A stretch of 6,539 nucleotides of DNA from an uncultured Flavobacterium sp. (GCF_946479975.1 NZ_CAMLIX010000256.1:1-6539), one strand, 5' to 3'; shown: positions 1-5,463, counted from the first letter of the stretch. Numbers and translations: made by a program. The notes: generated from the sequence alone by a model not told the origin.

Positions 1-266
1 CCCCGATGGGGCTTTTTTCTTTGCGCACATTTCTAAATATGATCATTTATAATTTTGTGTGGAATTTTAAATACGTTTGATCTGGTTGTCATACAATAAT
101 TTTATTTTTAACCTCAGAAATTGCTCCAGCGGAGCAAAATGTTTGTAGAAATTTTCAATTTCACACCAGTCAAAAGCTCCAGCGGAGCGAGATATATTTA
201 CTAATTACAGATCGCTCCGATGGAGCTTTTAATTTATTGTGCACATTTTTTTCTACAAACATATCG
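1..266. repeat. Tandem palindrome-mosaic repeat, unit 1 (266 bp)
   Basis: This is the first visible copy of a repeat with a period of 266-268 bp. Boundaries are set arbitrarily at the CCCCGATGGGGC palindrome; the window opens inside that palindrome, so the array probably continues to the left. In order the unit holds the palindrome at 1-12, an AT-rich spacer of about 108 bp, a hairpin TTGCTCC-agc-GGAGCAA at 121-137, the arm ATGTTTGTAGAAA at 139-151, and a central hairpin with arms 176-191 and 211-226 around a 19-base loop (192-210). The exact reverse complement of the 139-151 arm follows at 250-262. All of this is read directly from the sequence. It resembles REP/BIME-type interspersed palindromes; that family assignment is inference. 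Confidence 0.85.
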
Positions 267-534
267 CCCCGATGGGGCTTTTTTCTTTGCGCACATTTCT
301 AAATATGATCATTTATAATTTTGTGTGGAATTTTAAATACGTTTGATCTGGTTGTCATACAATAATTTTATTTTTAACCTCAGAAATTGCTCCAGCGGAG
401 CACAATGTTTGTAGAAATTTTCAATTTCACACCAGTCAAAAGCTCCATCGGAGCGATATATATTTTGCAAATTACAGATCCCTCCGATGGAGCTTTGATT
501 TATTTGTGCTCATTTTTTTTCTACAAGCATATCA
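267..534. repeat. Tandem palindrome-mosaic repeat, unit 2 (268 bp)
   Basis: The second copy is nearly identical to unit 1 across the spacer (279-385). The same palindromes follow: GCCCC-gat-GGGGC at 266-278, TTGCTCC-agc-GGAGCAc around 387-403, arm ATGTTTGTAGAAA at 405-417, and the central hairpin with arms 442-457 and 478-493 around a 20-base loop (458-477). Within the central arms the middle triplet is ATC rather than AGC. One arm base differs from a perfect palindrome (C at 481 where units 1 and 3 have G). The closing arm at 518-530 has one change from the exact complement. An open frame at 387-614 lies wholly inside repeat DNA, crosses into unit 3 and has no protein-like character, so it is not annotated as a gene. 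Confidence 0.85.
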
Positions 535-801
535 CCTCGATGGGGCTTTTTTCTTTGCGCACATTTCTAAATATGAACATTTATAATTTTTTGTGGAATT
601 TTAAATACGTTTGATCTGGTTGTCATACAATAATTTTATTTTTAACTTCAGAAATTGCTCCAGTGGAGCAATATGTTTGTAGAAAATTTCAATTTCCCAC
701 CAGTCAAAAACTCCATCGGAGCGACATATATTTTGCAAATTACAGGTCGCTCCGATGGAGCTTTTAATTTATTGTGTTCATTTTTTTCTACAAACATATC
801 G
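535..801. repeat. Tandem palindrome-mosaic repeat, unit 3 (267 bp)
   Basis: The third copy starts with a slightly decayed palindrome (CCTCGATGGGGC at 535). The outer inverted repeat is intact, with ATGTTTGTAGAAA at 673-685 and its exact complement at 785-797. The central hairpin is the most regular in the array: perfect 15-bp arms at 711-725 and 746-760 enclose a 20-base loop (726-745) identical to the unit 2 loop. The left palindrome reads TTGCTCCAGTGGAGCAA at 655-671, where the agc core has become agt. Confidence 0.85.
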
Positions 802-1066
802 CCCCGATGAGGCTTTTTTCTTTGCTCACATTTTTAAATATGATCGTTTATAATTTTGTGTGGAATTTTAAATACGTTTGATTGGTTGTCATGCAATAAT
901 TTTATTTTTAACCTCAGAAATTGCTCCAGCGGAGCAAAATGTTTGTAGAAATTTTCAATTTCAATCAGTCAAAAGCTCCAGCGGAGCGACCTGTAATTAG
1001 GAAAAATATGTCGATCCGCTTGGAGCTTTATATTTGTTATGAAAATTTTTCTATTCAAAACTACCA
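802..1066. repeat. Tandem palindrome-mosaic repeat, unit 4 (terminal, diverged, loop inverted)
   Basis: This last copy matches the others from 802 to about 990. The opening palindrome has decayed (CCCCGATGAGGC), and the hairpin TTGCTCC-agc-GGAGCAA (921-937) and the arm ATGTTTGTAGAAA (939-951) are intact. The central hairpin has arms 975-990 and 1010-1026, the right one with an inserted T and a mismatch. Its 19-base loop (991-1009) lies in the opposite orientation to units 1-3: its reverse complement matches the unit 1 loop at 17 of 19 positions. The closing arm near 1048-1060 is degraded (TTTCTA then a mismatched CAAA), so the array ends here. The exact right edge is uncertain. An open frame at 921-1154 is an accident of the repeat and is not called a gene. 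Confidence 0.8.
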
Positions 1067-1158
1067 TTTCAACTGGACTGAAGTCCAGCCCTACAATATC
1101 TGTTGTTCCTTCGGAACTGCAAAAAAGAGCCAGAGGCTCGTTAAATTATGGTAGGGCT
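1061..1158. repeat. Cluster of short palindromes with competing outer stems
   Basis: Three short hairpins stand in a row: CTGGACT-ga-AGTCCAG (1073-1088), GTTCC-ttc-GGAAC (1105-1117) and GAGCC-aga-GGCTC (1127-1139). The segment ATGGTAGGGCT at 1148-1158 can close two different outer stems. Its first seven bases are the exact complement of CTACCAT at 1061-1067; its last eight are the exact complement of AGCCCTAC at 1087-1094. The two stems share GTAG (1151-1154), so they compete. The sequence is unlike the 267-bp units to the left. It is likely another interspersed intergenic element; its function is unknown. Confidence 0.6.
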
Positions 1159-1203
1159 CCACTTCCGTTCATCGCAATATTGTCAAATATCGATATAACA
1201 ACA

Positions 1204-1230
1204 CCTACAAGGTTTTGAAAACCTTGCAGG
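1204..1230. repeat. Intergenic palindrome with AAGGTTTT-g-AAAACCTT core
   Basis: Two 13-base arms (1204-1216 and 1218-1230) match at 12 of 13 positions around a single G. Neither side has a T-tract, so it does not look like an intrinsic terminator. Palindromes with this type of core are, from memory, common between flavobacterial genes; I cannot confirm copy number here. Confidence 0.6.
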
Positions 1231-1239
1231 AACGTAAAG

Positions 1240-1255
1240 TTGGAAATAATTCCAA
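1240..1255. repeat. Small palindrome TTGGAA-ataa-TTCCAA
   Basis: Perfect 6-bp arms flank a 4-base loop, ten bases after the preceding palindrome. From here to about 1318 the sequence is AT-rich and I see nothing else in it. Confidence 0.4.
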
Positions 1256-1337
1256 ATGCAAAATCATTTTTCCCCTTTAGCCCTGATTACTTCACTATTT
1301 TAATTTTTTATTTATTTGAGTTCAGTGAACTTCGTTT

Positions 1338-1394
1338 GAGGTGGCATCCTTTTAGGCCGGGGTTCGGCATAAAAGATAGAGCCGAAAGCAGGAA
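1338..1394 (+). ncRNA. Structured RNA candidate resembling the Flavo-1 motif
   Basis: A compact hairpin can form from ATC-C-TTTTA (1346-1354) with TAAAAGAT (1370-1377), capped by GCCG (1356-1359) and CGGC (1365-1368) around a GGGTT loop. It is preceded by GAGGTGGC and followed by GCCGAAAGCAGGA. The flanks and hairpin position recall an intergenic element I associate with Flavobacteria (the Flavo-1 RNA motif in Rfam), but this is recognition from memory. An alternative pairing TTCGGC (1363-1368) with GCCGAA (1381-1386) would compete with the GCCG/CGGC cap. It sits 5' of the predicted promoter of the next gene, so it need not be part of that mRNA. A small palindrome AGTTCA-g-TGAACT (1319-1331) lies just upstream. 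Confidence 0.45.
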
Positions 1395-1463
1395 CTTTGT
1401 TTATTAAAATGCCAAATCTTTCGCTTCTTATAAATATTCTTTTTAATTATAAATAAGTTTAGG

Positions 1464-1471
1464 TAAATTTG
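1464..1471 (+). promoter_or_regulatory. Candidate -7 promoter element (TAAATTTG) for the AAA_28 ATPase gene
   Basis: TAAATTTG is an exact match to the Bacteroidota -7 consensus TAnnTTTG. No TTG lies at the usual 17-23 base distance upstream, so the -33 box is weak or absent. Transcription would begin near 1477, giving a leader of roughly a dozen bases before the GTG at 1490. The element overlaps an in-frame TTG at 1469, which argues against that TTG as the start codon. Confidence 0.5.
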
Positions 1472-1489
1472 CGCTTTATTTTTAGAATA

Positions 1490-2023
1490 GTGCAAAAAGA
1501 AATTATAGTCTTGCTTGGCGGACCTGGTACTGGAAAATCAACACTTATTAACGAATTGGTAGCTCGTGGCTTTTGCTGCTATCCTGAAATCTCTAGACAG
1601 GTTACTATGAAAGCGCAAGAAGAAGGCATTGAGCAACTGTTTCTAGAACAGCCGCTTTTGTTTAGCGAAATGCTTTTGGAAGGTCGTATCGAACAATATA
1701 AAAATGCTCTTGACGAACCTGCTGATGTGGTTTTTATTGACAGAGGGATTCCTGATGTTGTGGCGTATATGGATTATATTGGAGACGATTATCCGGAAGT
1801 TTTTACTAAAGCTTGCGAAGATTATAAATATTCTAAAACTTTTATCCTGCCGCCTTGGGAAGAAATTTACCAGAGCGATGCGGAGCGTTACGAAAATTTT
1901 GAACAGGCAGTTAAAATTCAGGAACATCTTATTGAGACCTATAAAAAATATGGTTACGAATTGATTGAGGTTCCAAAAGATACGATTGAAAACAGAATTC
2001 TTTATATCTTAGACAAAATTTAG
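1490..2023 (+). CDS. P-loop ATPase, AAA_28 (NadR/Ttd14-like) family
   Basis: This 177-residue soluble P-loop protein looks like the AAA_28 domain family, whose fold is related to nucleoside and nucleotide kinases such as the kinase part of NadR. Counting from the GTG start, the Walker A motif GGPGTGKST lies at 10-18. An EISRQV stretch (33-38) and a DRGIPD motif (84-89, the Walker B-like position) follow. The segment PPWEEIYQSDAERYENFEQA (121-140) looks like the lid region. I chose GTG at 1490 because the in-frame TTG at 1469 lies inside the predicted promoter and its extra seven residues are not family-like; GTG places M-Q-K directly before the first strand. There is no signal peptide or membrane segment. 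Substrate and role are unknown. The gene stands 64 bp upstream of recQ on the same strand with no terminator between them. Confidence 0.8.
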   Translation: MQKEIIVLLGGPGTGKSTLINELVARGFCCYPEISRQVTMKAQEEGIEQLFLEQPLLFSEMLLEGRIEQYKNALDEPADVVFIDRGIPDVVAYMDYIGDDYPEVFTKACEDYKYSKTFILPPWEEIYQSDAERYENFEQAVKIQEHLIETYKKYGYELIEVPKDTIENRILYILDKI

Positions 2024-2038
2024 CGATAGGTTTTAAAG

Positions 2039-2068
2039 TTGCAAAACTAGAACTGTTTTCTAAATTTT
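2039..2068 (+). promoter_or_regulatory. Candidate recQ-fmt promoter
   Basis: TTG at 2039-2041 and TAAATTTT at 2061-2068 are separated by 19 bases. This fits the Bacteroidota pattern TTG-N17-23-TAnnTTTG except for T in place of the final G. The start site would lie near 2074, about 14 bases before the recQ ATG. A perfect 10-bp inverted repeat, TTTTAAAGTT (2031-2040) and AACTTTAAAA (2070-2079), brackets the element. Match quality is moderate in AT-rich DNA, so readthrough from the ATPase gene remains possible. Confidence 0.4.
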
Positions 2069-2087
2069 TAACTTTAAAATTAACGCG

Positions 2088-3983
2088 ATGCTCGGAGCGC
2101 AGGATATTCTTCTAAAATACTGGAAACACGACAGTTTTAGACCGTTGCAAAAAGAAATTATCGATTCGGTTCTGGAAGGACAGGATACTTTTGCGGTACT
2201 TCCGACGGGTGGCGGAAAATCGATTTGTTTTCAGGTTCCTGCTATGATGCAGGAAGGAATTTGTTTGGTCATTTCTCCCTTGATTGCCTTAATGAAAGAT
2301 CAGGTAATGAATCTTCAAAAAAGAGATATTAAGGCAATTGCGCTTACGGGTGGAATTCATACCGAAGAAATTATTGATCTTTTGGACAATTGCCAATATG
2401 GTAATTTCAAATTTCTTTATCTCTCTCCAGAGCGTTTACAGTCTGACTGGATTTTGGAACGAATCAAAAATCTTCCTATAAATTTAATTGCTATTGATGA
2501 AGCGCATTGTGTTTCGCAATGGGGACATGATTTTAGACCAGCTTATCTTAAAATTTCTGAATTAAAAAAATTCTTTCCTAAAATTCCGTTTTTGGCTTTG
2601 ACTGCTACAGCAACTCCGAGAGTTATTGAAGACATTCGAACGCAGTTAGAATTAAAAAATCCGAGACATTTTCAGCAGTCGTTTGAGCGAAAAAATATCG
2701 CTTATATGGTTTTTGAAGTAGAAGATAAACTGTATAGAACTGAACAGATTTTGAAAAAAAATCCGCAGCCTTCTATAATATATGTGCGAAATAGAAAATC
2801 GTGCTTAAACATGTCGTCGCAACTACAGTCTTTAGGTTTTACGTCAACGTATTATCACGGCGGACTTTCGGCAAAAGAAAAAGACAAAAACATGCAGTTG
2901 TGGATGTCGGAGCAAGCGCAGGTTATTGTGGCTACAAATGCCTTTGGAATGGGGATTGACAAAGACAATGTTAAAACCGTTATTCATACTCAGCTTCCAG
3001 AAAATATAGAAAATTATTACCAAGAATCTGGTCGAGCTGGACGAAATGGCGCGAAATCTTTTTCGGTTTTGTTATATAATAACTCGGACATGATTCAGAC
3101 CGAACAGCAATTTTTAAATATTCTTCCTGATAAGAAGTTTTTAAAAACGATGTACATAAAACTCTGTAATTATTTTCAGATTGCATACGGCGAAGGTTTA
3201 GATGAATCGTTTTCTTTTAAAATGAATCATTTTTGTAATAAATACGATTTCCCTACTTTGAAAACTTATAATGCTTTGCAGTTTTTGAATCAGCAGGGAA
3301 TTATTAGGATGTCTCAGGAATTTTCAGAAAAAATCAGTATTCAGTTTTTAATTGAATCCAAGGAAGTGATTCGGTATATAAGTTTGAATCCGAGTGATGA
3401 AGAAATTATTCTGGCGATTTTAAGAACTTATCCAGGCGTTTATGAGGTAAAAGCGAATTTGAATCTTGGTTTTATTGCAAAAAAATCAAATCGCTCTGAA
3501 GAACAAGTTATTGCAGTTTTAGAAAAACTGAAAGAAAAAGAAATCATCGAATACAAATCGAAAAACAACGATGCTACGATTTTATTTAATGAAGTCCGTG
3601 AGGACGATCTTACCATAAACCGAATTTCTAAGTATTTAGAAAAACAAAACGAAATTAAAAAAGAACAGCTTTTGTCCGTTTTACATTATATAAAAGATAC
3701 GAAATCCTGCAAAAACAGATTAGTGCTGAATTATTTTGGAGAAGAAACCAAAGAAAATTGCGGTATTTGTTCCTATTGCATTACGCAAAAAGGAAAAATT
3801 ACAGAAGCCGATTCGATCGCTGATAAAATTTTATCTTTATTAAAAACAGCTTCTTTGACTTCGAGAGAAATTGAAAACCAAATCAAAATGGACACAAAAG
3901 ACATTATTTCGGTTCTTCAGGAATTGCTCGAAAACAATCACATTACCATATTAGCGAATAATAAATACACTTTAAAATCATAA
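2088..3983 (+). CDS. recQ: RecQ-family ATP-dependent DNA helicase
   Basis: This 631-residue 3'-5' superfamily 2 DNA helicase is expected to act in recombination and in repair of stalled forks. All core motifs are intact: motif 0 FRPLQ (17-21), Walker A LPTGGGKS (38-45, catalytic K44), motif Ia around 61-73, DEAH (137-140), the aromatic-rich loop WGHDFRP (145-151), motif III LTATATP (171-177), motif IV near 230-238, motif V around 281-300 and motif VI QESGRAGRNG (312-321). A zinc-binding cysteine set follows much later, at C541, C558, C561 and C564, with helical and winged-helix-like sequence between 350 and 540 and another short winged-helix-like tail at about 575-631. No HRDC domain is visible. 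E. coli RecQ instead places its zinc cluster soon after the helicase core. This arrangement fits the shorter of the RecQ types found in Bacteroidota (family recollection). The stop codon overlaps the fmt start. Confidence 0.95.
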   Translation: MLGAQDILLKYWKHDSFRPLQKEIIDSVLEGQDTFAVLPTGGGKSICFQVPAMMQEGICLVISPLIALMKDQVMNLQKRDIKAIALTGGIHTEEIIDLLDNCQYGNFKFLYLSPERLQSDWILERIKNLPINLIAIDEAHCVSQWGHDFRPAYLKISELKKFFPKIPFLALTATATPRVIEDIRTQLELKNPRHFQQSFERKNIAYMVFEVEDKLYRTEQILKKNPQPSIIYVRNRKSCLNMSSQLQSLGFTSTYYHGGLSAKEKDKNMQLWMSEQAQVIVATNAFGMGIDKDNVKTVIHTQLPENIENYYQESGRAGRNGAKSFSVLLYNNSDMIQTEQQFLNILPDKKFLKTMYIKLCNYFQIAYGEGLDESFSFKMNHFCNKYDFPTLKTYNALQFLNQQGIIRMSQEFSEKISIQFLIESKEVIRYISLNPSDEEIILAILRTYPGVYEVKANLNLGFIAKKSNRSEEQVIAVLEKLKEKEIIEYKSKNNDATILFNEVREDDLTINRISKYLEKQNEIKKEQLLSVLHYIKDTKSCKNRLVLNYFGEETKENCGICSYCITQKGKITEADSIADKILSLLKTASLTSREIENQIKMDTKDIISVLQELLENNHITILANNKYTLKS

Positions 3984-4930
3984 TGGAGAAATTGAGAATT
4001 ATATTTATGGGAACGCCAGAATTTGCCGTTGGCATTTTGGACACCATTATTAAAAATAACTACGAAGTTGTCGGCGTTATTACTGCTGCAGACAAACCAG
4101 CAGGACGCGGACAAAAAATAAAATATTCGGCGGTAAAAGAATATGCACTTGCAAACAATCTTACTTTATTACAGCCAACCAATTTAAAAGACGAAAGTTT
4201 CTTAGCAGAATTGAAAGCGTTAAACGCCAATTTACAAATTGTGGTTGCGTTTAGAATGCTGCCAAAAGTAGTTTGGGAAATGCCAAGTTTAGGAACATTT
4301 AATCTTCATGCTTCTTTATTGCCAAATTATCGTGGCGCTGCGCCAATAAACTGGGCAATTATTAATGGAGAAACAAAAACTGGTGTCACGACTTTCTTTA
4401 TTGATGATAAAATTGACACCGGAGCTATGATTTTAAATTCGGAAATTGCGATTGAACCAGAAGAAACTGCGGGACAATTACACGACAGATTAATGAATTT
4501 AGGAAGCACGACTGTAATTGATACTTTGAAAGTTATTGAAAACGGGAATGTGACCACAACAATTCAGGAAGATAATGCTGAAATTAAAACCGCTTATAAA
4601 TTAAACAAAGAAAACTGCAAAATTGACTGGACAAAATCTGGAACCGAAATCAACAATTTGATTCGAGGTTTGAGTCCGTATCCTGCATCTTGGTGTTTCT
4701 TGAAAGATCAAAATGAGGAATTAAATATTAAAATCTACGAAGCAAAACTAGTCTCAGAATCACATTCTTATGAGGTTGGAAAGATAATTAGCAGTAAAAA
4801 AGAAATCAAGATTGCAATAAAAGAAGGGTTTATTCAGTTATTAAGTCTACAATTTCCAGGAAAAAAGAGAATGCTTGCTTCTGAATTATTAAATGGAGTT
4901 AGCTTTTCTGACGTTGCAAAAGTCTATTAA
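3983..4930 (+). CDS. fmt: Methionyl-tRNA formyltransferase
   Basis: The enzyme transfers a formyl group from 10-formyl-tetrahydrofolate to Met-tRNA(fMet) in the cytoplasm, preparing the initiator tRNA. The 315-residue length is normal. The N-terminal catalytic domain opens with LRIIFMGTPEFAV (4-16). The tRNA-contacting basic loop KPAGRGQKIK is at 38-47. The formyltransferase signature is intact, with N107, H109, SLLPNYRGAAPINWAI (111-126) and D145 in DDKIDTG (141-147); these correspond to the catalytic Asn-His-Asp triad. The C-terminal OB-fold domain runs from about 205 and includes the tRNA-binding region INNLIRGLSPYPASW. The ATG shares one base with the recQ stop (TAATG), which suggests translational coupling and a shared transcript. 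No clear terminator follows; def, its frequent partner elsewhere, is not in the window. Confidence 0.97.
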   Translation: MEKLRIIFMGTPEFAVGILDTIIKNNYEVVGVITAADKPAGRGQKIKYSAVKEYALANNLTLLQPTNLKDESFLAELKALNANLQIVVAFRMLPKVVWEMPSLGTFNLHASLLPNYRGAAPINWAIINGETKTGVTTFFIDDKIDTGAMILNSEIAIEPEETAGQLHDRLMNLGSTTVIDTLKVIENGNVTTTIQEDNAEIKTAYKLNKENCKIDWTKSGTEINNLIRGLSPYPASWCFLKDQNEELNIKIYEAKLVSESHSYEVGKIISSKKEIKIAIKEGFIQLLSLQFPGKKRMLASELLNGVSFSDVAKVY

Positions 4931-5036
4931 GGTCAGTAAAACAGGGGTTTATACGTAAGTATAATCGATGAATTACATCCTTTATGAACAAAAAAAGCAA
5001 GTTATCAACAATTTTTGCTAAAATTAAAGAAAACAC

Positions 5037-5066
5037 TTGCACGCAACGGATTTCCTACTAAATTTG
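5037..5066 (+). promoter_or_regulatory. Promoter of the HU gene (TTG-N19-TAAATTTG)
   Basis: TTG at 5037-5039 and TAAATTTG at 5059-5066 are 19 bases apart, a full match to the Bacteroidota primary-sigma pattern TTG-N17-23-TAnnTTTG. It is the best promoter in the window. The start site would be near 5073, leaving an AT-rich leader of about 38 bases without a Shine-Dalgarno sequence, as expected in this phylum. The rest of the fmt-HU gap (4931-5036) holds only a weak TTATAC-gtaa-GTATAA palindrome at 4949-4964. Confidence 0.7.
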
Positions 5067-5110
5067 TGTATTAACAATTTTTTTTAACCAACAATTAATA
5101 ACTAATTATT

Positions 5111-5383
5111 ATGAACAAATCAGAATTAATCGATGCTATCGCTGCTGATGCAGGAATTACAAAAGCTGCGGCAAAATTAGCTTTAGAGTCTTTTTTAGGT
5201 AATGTAGGTACAACTTTGAAAAAAGGTGGAAGAATTTCATTAGTAGGATTTGGATCTTGGTCAGTATCTGCTAGAGCTGCAAGAGACGGTAGAAATCCAC
5301 AAACTGGAAAAACTATTAAAATTGCTGCTAAAAATGTAGTAAAATTTAAAGCCGGAGCTGAATTAGAAGGTGCAGTGAACTAA
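5111..5383 (+). CDS. hup: HU-family nucleoid DNA-binding protein
   Basis: This small basic protein forms a dimer that bends and compacts DNA in the nucleoid with little sequence preference. At 90 residues it has the standard HU length. The N-terminal helices start MNKSELIDAIAADAGITK. The dimer-core signature VGFGSWSV is at 45-52. The beta arm carries ARDGRNPQTGK (57-67), with the conserved RNPxTG and intercalating proline P63. The C-terminal end AKNVVKFKAGAEL is typical. Alanine and lysine are abundant. It is monocistronic by sequence: a full-consensus promoter lies upstream and a strong intrinsic terminator begins about 30 bases after the stop. HU and IHF subunits share this fold; the length and arm favour HU. 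Confidence 0.97.
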   Translation: MNKSELIDAIAADAGITKAAAKLALESFLGNVGTTLKKGGRISLVGFGSWSVSARAARDGRNPQTGKTIKIAAKNVVKFKAGAELEGAVN

Positions 5384-5415
5384 GTAAGAAAGTTCTCTAA
5401 ACTTATAATATAATT

Positions 5416-5443
5416 AAAACCTTCCCATGTGGAAGGTTTTTTT
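5416..5443 (+). terminator. Intrinsic terminator of the HU gene
   Basis: Perfect 10-bp arms AAAACCTTCC (5416-5425) and GGAAGGTTTT (5431-5440) enclose a CATGT loop, and the run of T continues to 5443. The A-run on the left gives it some capacity on the minus strand as well. The longest open form of the next gene would start inside this hairpin at 5429, which helps reject that start. Confidence 0.9.
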
Positions 5444-5463
5444 ATATGGTTTATCGATTTTTT

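Noticed and set aside
77..104. Promoter-like TTG-N17-TAATTTTA in the spacer of each repeat unit
   Set aside because: The -7 box lacks the final G, spacing changes to 16 in unit 4, and such matches are expected by chance in DNA this AT-rich. It remains a weak possibility only.
387..614. Open frame of 75 codons inside repeat units 2 and 3
   Set aside because: It is composed wholly of repeat DNA, reads through palindromes and has no domain-like sequence. The other units do not preserve the same frame.
672..679. TATGTTTG as a promoter -7 element, also on the minus strand at the closing arms
   Set aside because: It matches TAnnTTTG, but the nearest upstream TTG is only 14 bases away, and the sequence is explained as an arm of the inverted repeat.
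1..1066. CRISPR array
   Set aside because: The period of about 267 bp is far too long, the whole unit is conserved instead of a short repeat with unique spacers, and no cas gene is present.
921..1154. Open frame of 77 codons across the end of the array and the palindrome cluster
   Set aside because: It begins in the same repeat segment as the previous frame, continues into unrelated non-coding palindromes and has no protein signature.
1643..1927. Minus-strand and frame-shifted open frames within the ATPase, recQ and fmt genes
   Set aside because: They are shadows of well-supported genes and their translations are low-complexity, without motifs.
4949..4964. TTATAC-gtaa-GTATAA hairpin as a terminator for fmt
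   Set aside because: The stem is only six mostly A-T pairs and no T-tract follows.
5002..5010. TTATCAACA as a DnaA box
   Set aside because: A single site one mismatch from the consensus, with no cluster, no dnaA or dnaN nearby and no other sign of a replication origin.
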